From Terfezia claveryi (taxonomy: Eukaryota > Ascomycota > Pezizomycetes > Pezizales > Pezizaceae): DNA of 64,000 nucleotides. This document shows positions 20,291-32,029 of the stretch, in pieces. The first letter of the stretch is position 1; every line of letters starts with the position of its first letter. The stretch lies in assembly GCA_015179025.1 (NCBI GenBank), contig WHUX01000185.1, positions 1 to 64,000 of the forward strand, read 5' to 3'. A model generated the notes under the pieces. That model was not told the DNA's origin, made no database searches, and saw only the letters and a program-made list of their open reading frames with translations. A program made the position numbers and the translations under genes.

Positions 20291-21640
20291 CGAGGTCATC
20301 GAACAAACATGGGAGAACTAGATAACATCAACTACTCCCATGCACCGCATCTTATGACTACTATTTCCGGACTTATGGTAGTGAAAAACGGATATACGTG
20401 TACCGTGCACTATTCGGATGCGCTCTATGGGTCGCCAGTGACCTCATACCCCCTCTCATCCTAATAAGCCGAATAGTGTGCACTACGTATGCGGCACGTC
20501 TGCTGCCTAGCAGGGCTGCCGGCATCTGAAGCATATATAATAGATGCGCAAGGCCTTTTTTTATTTATTTATTTTAAGAATACTCATTACTCCTATGATA
20601 TGCTCGAGGCATTCATACCTTTGCACGAATTTTCACGACGTCGCCGGTGACGACCACAGGCTGCATAGCGTAATTGGAGATTACAAGCTCGTGTTATAAG
20701 CAACTATACTAGTCCTAGCATAATTTGTTGAGGAAAGCCTGATATCTCCAATAATCACCAGCGCCCAGTCCCCGGCTGGACTTTCCGGGAGTCTCCTCAA
20801 CCGTATCATCTGAAGAGCAATTCTCCTCCACGCTCTCCAGCTGGCTGCTATGGAACCACATCAAAACCCAACGGACGTACTCAGCCTGGAGAACTCCGCC
20901 TACCAATCCTCCTCCTACAAAACCTTCCCTCGTGCTCTTCTCCCTCTTCTTTCTTTCAGATCGATTGATCCAGCACTTCTCACGTTGAGGTGCTTACAAC
21001 ACAAACCAACATACCAGAATCAACACACCACAATACGAAGCACTGGCAATTTCATCTCCACTCCCACGCCTTGCAGTGTAGGACTGCTAGCCCAGGTTTT
21101 GTCAATATACCCAACCCTACGTCCCATCCTATCATACAGCCACAGGGCAGACATAATCTACCTCGCTCCCAGCTGCCGCACCCTGAATTCTATACTCAGG
21201 GACTCTGTTTCTCCACTATGTCCACCATTTCCCAGGTGTACATGGGCCCCCGAGTTCTGTCACTGGTGTCGAGCTATTGTATGCACCTCCTGCAAAGTTC
21301 GGGTCCAACGGCAACATAAACCATATGTTATGGATTATACCGATAGACTCAACGTAAATGAGGCTATGGTAATCGGAAGGACACATCTCTTCGTTTACCA
21401 CGTGATCTTCAAGCTGCGGGAACGTCGGACGTATCATCGTGGACTACTAGTCATTCAGAACACAGCTTTGTGGGCATAATGCTTCAGCACATAAAGGGTC
21501 CCATGCCCTGCCAAAGGAGGGTACGTTATTGGCCAAACTTTGTCGAGGATCTGGATTTGGATGAGCTCATAGTTGTTCTAGACTGCAAACTTACTGAGGA
21601 TGAATTGGCAAAAGAGAAGGAATTGTAAAGGGACCGCTTA
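20291..21640 (+). pseudogene. Element X-like fragments and unassigned ORF remnants
   Basis: The sequence GAACAAACATGGGAGAACTA...GACTACTATTTCCGGACTTA (20303-20382) is a third copy of the WxNYRQHR...CNDYY segment of element X. A short minus-strand LINE tail (T-rich at 20557-20577, then ATACTCATTACTCCTATG) follows. From 20850 a 209-codon open frame contains FCHWCRAIVCTSCKVR (two CX2C pairs, about 21255) of unknown identity. Near 21575 another frame reads LDCKLTEDELAKEKEL, similar to the charged tail of element X copy 1. No intact gene can be proposed. Confidence 0.4.
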
Positions 21641-21729
21641 AAGCATATCTACCACAGCCGAGTTACCCTGAATCTGCCTCCGCCCCATCCTTCATGTCCC
21701 GTTGTATTAAGAGGTCGTACCGGTGGAGA

Positions 21730-22190
21730 CCCCCACTCCAAGGGGTAAGGGAAAAGCACCTCTAAAGAAGGCTGCCGGCAAGCAACAAAGGACAAACGAT
21801 GAGTTGGAGGATCAACTGGGTGGAGGAGTTGAGTGTTTGAAAGGAGTGGGACGATTGGGAGATGCCTCTTTTTGAGTTCATGGAGGCCGCCACGGTGAAG
21901 GAGGAATGGCAGGCGATGAAATTCGAGTTGGTCCGAGAGATTTTCTGGAGGTACCGACACCTGAGCAGGGAGGTTTTGGTGTCAATAATCAGTAAAGCGC
22001 AACCTGATACCTCGGGCCTAACCGCAAGCGGCCACACACACACTGCAAGCGGCAACATACAGACCGCAAGTGGTGTAACTCACACTGGAAGCACACTCTA
22101 CCTAGACAGTTCACTATCAACACCACTCTGCGAATTGCCCAATTCAGTGTTGAAGAATCATGGTCAGAAATGACTATGGGGGAGACTATG
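21730..22190 (+). other. Unrecognised ORF with HTxTASG-type short repeats
   Basis: A frame open from about 21862 encodes FEFMEAATVKEEWQAMKFEL and VREIFWRYRHLSREVL, a charged, helix-like stretch. The repeats TASGHTHTASG, NIQTASG, VTHTGS follow. Composition looks protein-coding, but no start, splice sites or homologue is evident. It may be an exon of a host gene or part of a retroelement. Confidence 0.3.
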
Positions 22191-22199
22191 AAAAATTTT

Positions 22200-23809
22200 G
22201 GCTTATCATTAGAGATCCCTGCTCGCTGTTTACCCTGAACTTCCATGTAATTATACAGCTCTCCAATTTCCTTCTAATCAAGCAAGTCTTCACACACGCA
22301 TACTCTGCTATCTTTCTCTCATGGACTTTCCACTTCTTCGGTAGTGTGACCTTAAAGGTCCTATTCGTATTAGAATGAGTTTAGCTTAGCTTGGAGAGAC
22401 TTAGAGAATACAAGTTTCTTATACACACCGGAAGTCAGCCTATAGTAATCACCTAAATGACTACCGGAGCAGGACATGTGTCCCAAATGGTAGAATTATT
22501 TTGCGCTGTCTCCGTGAAATATCTGAAATTATCAAAATAAACTAGAGGAGATATCCCAGCTGGTTCTTTCATATGATTACATCAAGCATGCAAAGAGTCC
22601 TTTGTTCGAGATCGGAGGAAGTATAACAATAACTAGGAGGCTCTTGAACCAAAAAATAGTCAATTCCCTTTAGCTATTATGTAGATAATTTGTGCTTCTT
22701 AGGATTGCGATGCCCTCTTTAGCATATCTAATTTATTTCAATTTCTCTCACTCTCCCATTTGACCTACTCATTTTTGGCTAGGGTTTTGGGTAGGTCAAA
22801 ATGTCCATTCAGAAATTGCGCAGCAATGATCTACCTTGAAAAGTTCCATGCCACCAGTGCGGTCACCTACCAGCGCAACCCATCTCGGTGTTTGGATACT
22901 CATTCCTAAATAAGCCGAGATAAGCAAGCCTCTCAACGAGACATAACAGGCTGGTTAGGTGGATTTGAGCTATCGCAGTTCAGTAATTGTTCTGCGGTGA
23001 CGGATGATACGAGTGTTGAAGGAATAACTGAGCGTCCCGAGAAGGGACGAAGCAATAGATAGCTTTGTATGGGACAACTAATTATCCACAGTGAAGTGGG
23101 AAGAATACAAGAAATATATTCATGGACAAACATCTAGAGACATGTGAGTTCATATGGAATATCATATGGAGGATATATATCTTGAGCCAGATAAAGCCCG
23201 GCATACATCATGGGTTATAGCTAGGTATGGGTGGAATGACATGTGCGACATCGAGATCGGATTAGATTTTGCATGCCTGGAAGTTGAAGTGAGCCTGGCC
23301 AGTTGAAATCGTCCGTAAGAGCCTTGCCTTACCGTAGGGTTGTATTGTAATCAGTCCGGAATATTGACCCTTATTTTTTTGTCTTAGAGAAATGTAGGCG
23401 CTGAGTCCTGGATTATTGGCTTCACCACGGAGCATGACGCCGTCGATAGCACCCATGAGTCCCGCTAATGACTGTAAAGATGAATATGTAATGTCTGATC
23501 GAGGGTGACGAATGTAGGCAGACTGAAGTTGAGTTATTATAAAAAAATTTCAGTCTTAGATGCGATCGGAGGACATGGAATGGGAACAAACCTCGACCCA
23601 CACCGCTAGCCAGTATATGTGGCTCCCCTGGGAACCAGGTTTAAGAATTCATTGTGGCCGAGTTTGATCAACAAAACGCCGCATATATTTGGTATTTCGT
23701 TCTGTTTATCGTATTGTAAACAAGATTGTTTAGTTCAAGTCAAAGGCATCATTTTGCGAGTACGCACACTTTTCTGCTCCTTGAGCTCCAAGATAACGAT
23801 TATTGAAAT
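22200..23809. other. Mostly non-genic
   Basis: Positions 22640-22790 repeat the upstream region of element X copy 2 (TTCCCTTTAG..., CTCACTCTCCCATTTG). The remainder holds no supported gene. Confidence 0.4.
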
Positions 23810-24110
23810 TTCGTATTTTCTTGTCATTTGGACAATATGATGAGAAAACTTTGCAAAAAGCAAAATGAGTAAGCGGTGAGTGAGCAACTGGAAGCCAGTC
23901 ACTCACTCTATCGCTTAGTGCGGCCGTAGGGAATCGAACCCTCGTCTCCTCGCTTGTACGGGGTGTGCTACCACTGCACCACGGTCGCCTTGTTGAATTA
24001 GTACTCTCTGCGCTTATTTATGAAGATGTGGTGAGATAGAAACTTTGCATAGGGTGGCATGTGATGTTCAGGGTAATGCTCGCTTAGCCTTGTCATTACA
24101 AGGCTCGAGG
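23810..24110 (-). repeat. tRNA-bearing dispersed repeat, copy 4 (partial)
   Basis: The tRNA-like core is at 23918-23989 (minus), with perfect box A and box B and one acceptor change (GTGCGGCC). It is followed directly by copy 5 in the same orientation, so the two form a tandem pair. Confidence 0.7.
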
Positions 24111-24159
24111 TCCATCATGAAGTGAGCTGAGGTTAAGTAAAATAGCCTAAGGTGCAAGT

Positions 24160-25205
24160 CGGCCATATCATTTGTACTGGGTATGAAAGTACTACTATGC
24201 CAGGCAATTCTAAACCTGTATATGGAAAAAAGAGCTGACATGCATCTCTCCCCGGCCAGGGCCATGATAAATCAATATAGCGGCGGAGGGAAGTTCGGAA
24301 AAGCAGGGTAATTAGGGCCTTCAGTTCATGAGGATCCCGAAAAGAGGCTAAGATTGATTATTCTGTCCGCAAGAAAGGAAGCCGGAGAGAAAAAGAAAAA
24401 TAGAAGGCAGAAGGAAAGAAAGGGGGAAGGAAGGAGGGTAGGGATAGTAATTCATTCGGGAAAACGAGGTAACCAAGCTAGGGTTTGGTTCGGTTTAGCT
24501 TCGCTCTCTCCGAAATGCAGAATCTCAAGCATATTTTTATCCTAATCAAAATCAATGTAATTTGATTTTCAAAGTTTCAAATATATGTTGTCTCTCTTCA
24601 CTTTTTCCAGCGAAGCAGGCCCTTTCCCCTTCCCCCCTTTTTTTTTTAATATATAATGAAAGAAAAGCCAAAGCCCATAGGGAGGGTGGGGAAGAAGGTG
24701 ATCTTTCTCAAAGTCGAATCGAAAGGTTGGTAGCTTTAGGTTATGCATTGGGGTTGCATATTTTCTTGTCATTGGAACAGTATGATGAGAAAACTTTGCA
24801 AAAAGTTGCAAAAAGAAAAATGAATAAGCGGTGAGTGAACAACTGGAAGCCAGTCGCTCACTCTATCGCTTAGTGCGTCCGTAAGGAATCGAACCCTCGT
24901 CTCCTCGCTTGTACGGGGTGTGCTACCACTGCACCACGGTCGCCTTGTTGAATTAGTACTCTCTGCGCTTATTTATGAGGACGTGGTGAGTTAGAAGGTT
25001 TGAATGACATGACATGTGATCGTTCAGGGTAATGCTCGCTTAGGCTTGTGTGTGCATGGTTATGGCTAAATGATGTAGTGTATTAGCAAATGCGAGAATC
25101 AACGACAAGATTTAACTTGTTCGGAATATTAGCCGGGTCGTTGGGTATATTGTAAACATCACCTCTCAAAAGCAAATCAGGATCTGCCTAGTCTGCTGTA
25201 TGTTA
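24160..25205 (-). repeat. tRNA-bearing dispersed repeat, copy 5 (near full length)
   Basis: This is collinear with copy 2 over about 1 kb: TTTGTACTGGGTATGAAAG, the purine-rich tract, GTAACCAAGCTAGGGTTTGG, the AT-rich block and the tRNA-like core at 24873-24944 (minus). Its right end is at about 25205. No coding capacity is evident; the purine tract gives only a Lys-rich ORF. Confidence 0.7.
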
Positions 25206-25449
25206 AGCCACCGCCTGGAGCGGACTCCGAGGGTCACCGAAGATGACGGAAGAATATCTAGTTTTTACCACAGAGCGCATGGACTGGTTAAGTCGATTTT
25301 TCCTACCTATTATCACTCCAGTCAGGGCTTTGAGCTCATCTAACACTGCCGGTTTATGACAGCATGGGAGTCTTGTTTGCTTTCATCTCTGAAGTCCCTC
25401 AATTGGTGCTTGAGTTTATTACTGTAGTACAGTATAGGAGCCAAACCTC

Positions 25450-25545
25450 CCAAATTAACTTACCTTGCCCTAAATCCACCCAAGTTTCCAAATGATCATA
25501 GCCACCTCATTAAAACCGCATATAAGTAATGTATATTTGAAACCA
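25450..25545 (+). mobile_element. LINE 3' tail, decayed
   Basis: AACTTACCTTGCCCTAAATC, CACCCAAGTTTCC and CCGCATATAAGTAATGTATA match the common LINE tail with many changes (CCACTCATT for CCCCTACT). Confidence 0.55.
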
Positions 25546-27346
25546 AAAGAAAATATAGTTGTTTATAGGGACGTCATCACTCAAGCAGGACCAAAAGGGT
25601 CCAATAGAGCCCCGGATTGCTTCTAAAACCAACTGGTCCAGTAGATTAGTTGGTCATCTGCTACATGAAGTTAGTGCAAGATATAGATAAACTAGGGACG
25701 GGAAGAAGGTTATTTTGTACCACAACATACGACTGGGCTACCCTAGTGCCATGGAGTTGACTGGAACACCAGAAAAAGAAACCGCTCCTATCAAGCCAAC
25801 CATCAGTACAGATTACTGGGAGGGTTGTGAGTTGAGCCTAGGGGTGGATATGAGGTGCCTTATGTGAGGGAGGGAAGTAGGGTATACGCTAGCTGGGGTT
25901 TATTTGAGGGGCAGGGGACTTTGGAGAAGCTCATCGAGGAATAGGTGGTTTTGGAGATGCTGTGTTTTGGGTAGAGAGCAAGGATAATTTGCAGGCTGTA
26001 GAGGTGGAGAAGTGCAGCAGAACTCATTTGAGCCGAGGGTACATAACACCCAAGCTAAGTTGACGAAATAACACATCCTATGTATTCTGTGTATCGTTAT
26101 GTTGCAATTGTGATTTTGCTGGATATGTCCCGCAATGTGCCCACAACAAGAAGTTAATCATGCAAATAATAAGTACGAATTGAACAATAGTGGCCAGGTG
26201 GAGATGTATAAAAGCCCGAGATGCTGCAGAGAAGCTCAGAAAGAAGCAGAGTCGGGTTAGAATAACCGTAGTGCTGTGGATTGATACTATCGGTTTCGGT
26301 TCATGTATCGGGGTTTGGGTACGGAGTGAAGCGGAAGCGTGGCTAGTATGGAACAGCCCTAGGGTTGGACAATCATGGCCGTGTCGTCATTGGTTCGAAA
26401 TCCTGTATACCAGTGGTGATTGACTCAAGTGGGGGTAATATTCTGTACGTGTAGGGTGGTATCTGGGGTTCTATCCAACCCGTGGCGGTGGAATCGAAGG
26501 GGGAAATGCGCGCGATCGGTAATTGATGCTAGTCTGGTTGTACTTTCCCAGGTTGATGCCAGGATATACCAGGTCGCGCTGCGATGCTGCGGTGTGACAT
26601 ATTGTTCTGGCTGGAGGTATGTGTGGACACCCTATGGGTTGGGATGTGTAGAATTCCTGGGTGAGGTGGTTTGCATGCCCAGGGAAAGACATGTGATCAC
26701 GGAATAGGTTTGATCGTAGTTTAGATATTGCCTTAATTTGATACTGGAGGCCTGTACGAATATTGTAATCTGTCTGTATAGAAGTAAGTACTAGCCTCCC
26801 AGCACGCAGAGGAATCTTGGAGTATTTGCATTGACATACAGGAATAGTGAATTCTACTGGCGGAGATATGATGTTAACGCAGACATGTAGATGAAACAAT
26901 ATCATATTATATATGAAGCTCGGAATGCGTAGCCTTAACTACTATTCCCCACCCCTCTCTGAACTCAGTACCTCCAATGCTGCAGCTAACAAAAACGGGC
27001 GGAATATCCTTATGATAGTCTCATGCCAAGACCCGGCCCTACTCCGAGCGTTTTGGGAGGTGAAATGATGTAAGCTGTTCGAGGCAAGCCAGACTATGTT
27101 CGAGGAGGGCGCTACCTTCCGCAAAAAGTCTCGATCAGACCCTTGTCTCCGCCGTTTTTACGCTTTTTGGGTACGCTATCGTGCTGCGCGAGTAAGGGGG
27201 GGCATGTCCTTCAGATTTGTTGACGCTCTCTGGGTTCTCCCACGGTCTTTAATCCCATGCAATCACTTGGTGTTGAAAGAAATACTCTCGCATATCAGGT
27301 CGCAAGGGTTGAAAAGAAAGTCGCAAGGATTGAAGAAGATCATCAA
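25546..27346. other. No recognised gene
   Basis: Two consecutive plus-strand ORFs (26190-26423 and 26420-26707) overlap by a few bases. The second contains YSGW-like and CRVVSG segments but nothing I recognise. A minus ORF (26471-26905) covers the same bases. None is supported beyond openness. Confidence 0.3.
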
Positions 27347-27831
27347 TGTTCGAATGAAGGCAGTACATTCCGTTCATTCCGCCCATGCCTTGCTATACCA
27401 TATGCATATAGCATGCTTCCTGCTTAGCCATACGGCTCGCAGCGGCTTACACTCATATGGCGTTCTTGATACCTTGCTCGCACTCATATCGTGGCTTCAT
27501 GGCATGCTTCACTCATATGGCGTGCTTCATACCTTGCTCGCACTCATATCGTGGCTTCGCCTAGCTATACGGCTTGCAACGGACATGTGCTTCTCCTTCT
27601 CTTTCTCCTTTAGATGTACGCTCATACATGTATATATATCTCGTTCATATTCCACTTGTTTGAGATAACTAGGGCATCACTTCACACAATACAATACATG
27701 CACTCACTGTGTATACGAACATCTTCTTCTCTTCATATTCCTCTCTCTAGTGACCAACTTGCTCTATTCGCACATTCCTTCATTGGACAATTGGATCTCT
27801 CCACTTGCCTATTGCTATTCCTATTCCTATA
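27347..27831 (+). repeat. Solo copia LTR with 5-bp target duplication
   Basis: The sequence begins TGTTCGAATGAAGG and aligns along its length with the reverse complement of the LTRs at 40439-40968 and 46060-46563. Shared blocks are TCATTCCGCCCATGCCTTGC, CATGTATATATATCTCGTTC and GGACAATTGGATCTC against GGACATTTGGATCTC. It is flanked by ATCAA on both sides (27342-27346 and 27832-27836). The internal ~30-bp repeats differ from those of the complete element (CTCATATGGCGTGCTTCATA). No internal region is present, so it is a recombination remnant of a related, older copia insertion. Confidence 0.8.
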
Positions 27832-28284
27832 ATCAATACCAACAGTAGAGAATGGTCCAAAAGTGGTTAAATTTGACCGGCGGAGAGGCATATGAGCGGC
27901 GGATTTCCACTTGTATTCCCTTTATTGGTTCAACCATAGCAGCGGTCTATCGTGATCTGAACGTTCATAACTTCATAATTTTTACAACTTTGTGGGCATG
28001 CTTTGTTCTGGTGCAGGAGACGTGGTATTCAGCAGTGAGGTAAGGATCTGCAGGCGGCGGCAGGCATTGATATTCGCCAAACTGTAGGGTGTGGAGCCCA
28101 ATATACCGTAATCAAAGAGTAGATAGATAGTTTGACATATCTTTGATCATTTTGCAGGAGAGTGGTGTGTGGGGGGGGTGTTGTTGTTCCCGGGACTCGG
28201 TGAGTGTGGTTGCTACCTATGACGGACTATACAAAGCACTGGCTGCTACAAGTCAGCACAACTCCTGTGAGACCCATTGGTTTA

Positions 28285-28500
28285 TATACTCTCCCGGTAT
28301 CATTTCACTCACCAAACCCCCCATGGCGTAACGGTCTCGGTTTCCGGGTTCCGTTCACATTGGGGGTGCGGTTCGACAACAGTCCAGGGTTCGATTCCCA
28401 CCTTAGACGTGGGGATTTAACCACGCTACCCAAGAACGGGTGGCAACTGGCAAGGGACTACCTCCACCTGACTTAGGCAGGGCGGTGGGAACCCTTTTTT
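28285..28500 (+). mobile_element. tRNA-derived SINE, family A, copy 1
   Basis: Box A is TGGCGTAACGG (28324-28334) and box B is GGTTCGATTCC (28388-28398), both matching the consensus but about 53 bp apart. The body has GTGGGGATTTAACCACGCT, GGCAACTGGCAAGGGA and CCACCTGACTTAGGCAGGG, and ends in T6 at 28495. The sequence just past the T-run (GTTTTGCAACTCAG) also recurs after other copies, so the repeat may extend slightly further. Confidence 0.8.
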
Positions 28501-28574
28501 GTTTTGCAACTCAGCAAGTATAATCTCCCTTTTTTTCATCACGGCTCATGATCACAATTTCTGGCTCGCAGAAT

Positions 28575-28858
28575 TATGGCTACAGGGGAACCATGAAGAG
28601 CCACCGGAAACCCGGGTGGATTCAGGACAAGGTAAGTTAATCTGCCAGGTCCGGCGACTATGAACCACAGTGATAAAGCTCAACAGGCAGGGAAACGTAG
28701 GTTCCAACGAAATAAATCCAAGAGAGCCAATTGGCGAAGAGAAACGCGCGAAGAAATTTATAAATAGCAGATAAACTCAAGTGAGACCGAACTGCCATGC
28801 TGCCATTAACTGGCTGGAGCCAGATGACCCGAGAGGCCTTACTGGAGCCACAACAGCA
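28575..28858 (-). mobile_element. LINE 3' UTR and tail without coding region
   Basis: Read on the minus strand this has TTAATGGCAGCATGGCAG, GCCGGACCTGGCAGATTAAC, ACCTTGTCCTGAATCCACCC, GGGTTTCCGGTGGCTCTTC and CATGGTTCCCC. It matches the 3' UTRs at 9.8, 16.5, 36.4 and 63.2 kb. Confidence 0.65.
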
Positions 28859-29134
28859 TACAGAAAACTCCCGTTACAAGCATACCCGGTATATGTATAT
28901 ATTCGTTGTAAGCATATTCCCTCCAGTCCCCCCCAATTCAAAACATTACATTAAGGCATAAATTCACCAATTCGCATATGCATGCCATTTTCTTGCCTAG
29001 TCACATCCATATGCTTGTGACGAATGTCTTATAGATAAAAAATCATCGAGCAGAGATATCCCAATAACCAGATCGTCTGTCAGCAATTTGCCTATGGTCC
29101 TAAGGAACCTACGCGTGGTATGTATAGAGCTCAT

Positions 29135-29886
29135 TACAGTGGAGTCCCGTTATAAGAAACCCCCTCGGGACCGGCCGGGAGTTTCTTATATCGGGATATG
29201 TACATAAAAATTAAGAAATGTCCGAGCGAGGCCCCAAAAATCCAGTTATTGTTGTTTGCTGTTTTCTGCCTCGCGCCATGCCTTGTAACCCCTCAATATC
29301 CCGCTTCTCTCTATACAGAAGAGCCTCTATGCTCGCCCTTCCATACATTAACATGGGAATTTTGGAGACGAAAAAGACGTAGAGTTTCCAGGCCTTCAAG
29401 CGCAGCTGCATAAGAGGAGTATCACCGCCCCCAGAATCTGACTCATGTAGAGGAGCCAGCTCATATTGAACCACTGCTTTATCTCTTGATAGCTATGCCC
29501 AGGATGTAGTGTACGTTGATTGCAGATATCATCCCGCTCCTTCTGACTCCATGCCTAGCGAGTTTGAATATCCTTGTGTGGCATAGGTGGCTTGGGTATA
29601 GAGAACTTGTAGGAGCGTAACAAAATGACAATTGATCACAATTGACTGGGTGTAGATGTGTAAAATAAGGTCCGAAATGTTGTAGTTGAATGTGTACTAG
29701 TGATAAAACAATTAGCACAATATGTTTGGCTCAACTCGTTTAGAACTCGTTATAAGAAACTCACAATTTTATTATGTATTACTAAGCGAATACTTAAGAA
29801 ACCTGCTAGTAACGAGGGTTTCTTATTTTCCCATACAAATTCTGGCCGGACCGGAGCACTGTTTCTTATAACGGGACTCCACTGTA
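29135..29886. mobile_element. Pogo/Tigger-type MITE (752 bp) with transposase C-terminus remnant
   Basis: The inverted termini TACAGTGGAGTCCCGTTATA continue AGAAAC for 26 bp, with TA at each end. On the minus strand near 29211-29330 the sequence reads LLYREKRDIEGLQGMARG and TTITGFLGPRSDIS before a stop. This is the same C-terminus as the MITE at 56873-57514 (LLYLEQRDIEGLKGIARR...TAITGFFTPHSDIS). Pogo/Tigger transposases commonly end in an IT.FF-type motif. It is a deletion derivative of an autonomous pogo-like element not present in this window. Confidence 0.8.
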
Positions 29887-31875
29887 CCATCCATACTTAG
29901 GATGCGGATTACCACCGGGAAACGGATCAATTTGCGTTTAGATACATTTCGAGCGAGATCTAGTTACACGAGAGTGCGGAGTAGATGGGGTAGATGGAAT
30001 ATGAATAAGAGACCTCCGAGAGGGCCCTGTAAGAGGTGAAGGAAGGGTACGAGGGGTAGAAACAGTGATAACAGACAAGGTAGAAGCAGTAGAAGAAGAA
30101 GTGCTTGAATCAGTATCCCATGCCTCCAATTCATTATCAGATACCTCAATAAATACCAGAGATTGGATTGTAACCTTGTTGGTCTTGGTGGAACGACTTG
30201 GAGGTGCTTGACCGCCTGCTTGTTTTGCCTTCCTTTTTTCCGCCGCTTGAGCTCGCTTTAAATCTGCTGCAGCTTGCTCCTGATATAACCTAGCCAATGT
30301 TTTTCCATCAATTACTTCACCATAACCCTTCCCAATATGCCTCTTATCCTTAGGAGCTGCCAACTTAACTGTTTCCTGCCATTTGTTGAAGGTAACTCGT
30401 TCAAGGTCCCGATCCTTATCTGCTGCAATCCCAAAGCGCTCCAACCGTTCAATAATATCCAAAAGCTCTGCTTTGTCCACAGGAGCCTTCCCTTTCAACA
30501 TAAGTTTAGCCTGTTGGGTTTGGCGGAGAAGATCACTCGAGTTCTTTGGAGTTGCAGTTACTGAAACGAGTCGTTCGATCTACTGCCTTCCTATAGGCCT
30601 TTTGTAGAGGAGAAAAAAGACCGACATCCAAAGGCTGAAGCAAATAGGTACTATGTGGTGGCAAACAGTATGGTTTGATATTGACTTCATCACAATACTT
30701 GACGAATTCCAAAGTAATGTGTGAATCATATCCATCGATAATCAGGAGGTGGTAAGGGGATATTGCAGTAACTAGTGGCTTTGTTATTTGATTGAAATAC
30801 TTAAGCCATTCCATTCCTAGCTTGCGACTTGTCCACCCTTTCGCAGAAATTGCAAATAGGTATTCTACTGCTTCAGAATCTTCCTTTAAATGCTGATACC
30901 ATCCCATATATCTTTTTCGACCCTTATAAATAATCAAGAGTGGTAATACTATTCCATTCCCACAAATAGTCTCAATAACCGTAATTAGCTCTTGATTTCC
31001 ATTTTGTGCAAGCTTGCCAGTTATTCCTCTTCCTTGCTGTCCACAAATAACTTTGCATCGATCTGACTTGCCCATCATAAAGCCCTTTTCATCCATATTA
31101 AACCACATATCTTCTGGAATATCAAATTTTCGGATAAGTCCACCTAGCCTCCGAAAGTGATTGGCTATAATCTTAGGATCACTGGCTTTGATACACTTCT
31201 TATTGAATGCAGAGGACAACTTTACAACTAAATGAGGATGTCGGTTAAGGAATCTTATGATCCAATTCTTGCCAATAACTTGATCCAGATTATCGGGTTG
31301 ATCTTGCAAGATCATCACTGCTTCCCGTACATACTTAATTCGGGGTGGAAAGCCTGCAACCTCCAGCCGATATATCCACCGTACAATAGCATGCTCCTCC
31401 GCTGCTGTTATAAGTTGCTGGCCTTCATGTGCTGCCACTCTGGTTTTTCCTCCATGAAAACGACGTTGTAAGGTAGTATAAGCAATACCATTGATATCGG
31501 CAGCCTTGCGGATCGATGGGTAGAGTCCAGACCGCAGTCCTTTAAGTGCGCGAGCTATGGATGACTCCTTCTGATCCTCCGACTTGAGCTTTCTAGTCTT
31601 TACTCGACCCATTTCCTACTTTCTATAGGCTACTCAGCCCTCAAAAAAACTTAGCTAATATTCACACATTATTGGTAGGTCACACATACCAGTCGTCCAA
31701 TTCTCCGTTAAATCCAGTGCTCTGAGTAGTCAATCTTAAGGATGAAGTGTTGTTGAACCGTTGCCCCGCCTGCCCCGCATTTGTTGGTCATAGACCCCTG
31801 TCGCTACCCTTGTCTCTAGCGCGTGGGGGCCGATCCACATCCCTGTGGTAATCCGCATCCTAAGGATGCATGGTA
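29885..31875 (-). mobile_element. Pogo/Fot1-type DNA transposon, about 2.0 kb
   Basis: The inverted termini are TACCATCCATACTTAGGATG (left) and TACCATGCATCCTTAGGATG (inverse of the right end). Both continue CGGATTACCAC, so about 31 bp with two mismatches. The element starts and ends at TA. Its left TA is the same TA that ends the neighbouring MITE, so the two insertions abut at one target dinucleotide. Between the termini lies a single transposase gene on the minus strand. The structure is complete except for a frameshift in the gene. Confidence 0.85.
29938..31612 (-). pseudogene. Pogo/Fot1-family transposase (DDE), one frameshift
   Basis: The first 359 codons start at ATG 31612. They contain a helix-turn-helix near residues 35-55 (IRKAADINGIAYTTLQRRF), a CENP-B-like second HTH near 65-130 (ending WIIRFLNRH) and a DDE domain. 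The acid residues sit at WFNMDEKGF, LLIIDGYDSH and LLQPLDVGLF, giving a DDD triad. The frame closes with TGA at about 30535. An alternative frame, open across the same bases (ATPKNSSDLLRQTQQ), leads into 187 more codons (ATG at 30501). These have the Lys/Ala-rich coil (AAADLKRAQAAEKRKAKQ) and Ser/Thr-rich tail ending SRSKCI. A single-base indel near 30553 therefore explains the break. It is recently inactivated, or a sequencing error. Confidence 0.85.
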
Positions 31876-32029
31876 TGTTCTTATGATGCCTACTGATATG
31901 CAGTTGATATAGAATAGACATCAGAGAGTACCGCGTCAGGTATGATCTGAAAGTGAGAGGCAAGAGATCAGGAACTACGCAGCAGTAAACCCAGAGTCCG
32001 TGGCATACCACTAGGCGCTGGTTTGGAGG

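Noticed and set aside
30530..30560. Programmed frameshift in the transposase
   Set aside because: No slippery heptamer or downstream structure is evident, and pogo transposases are normally encoded in one frame; a simple indel or sequencing error is more likely.
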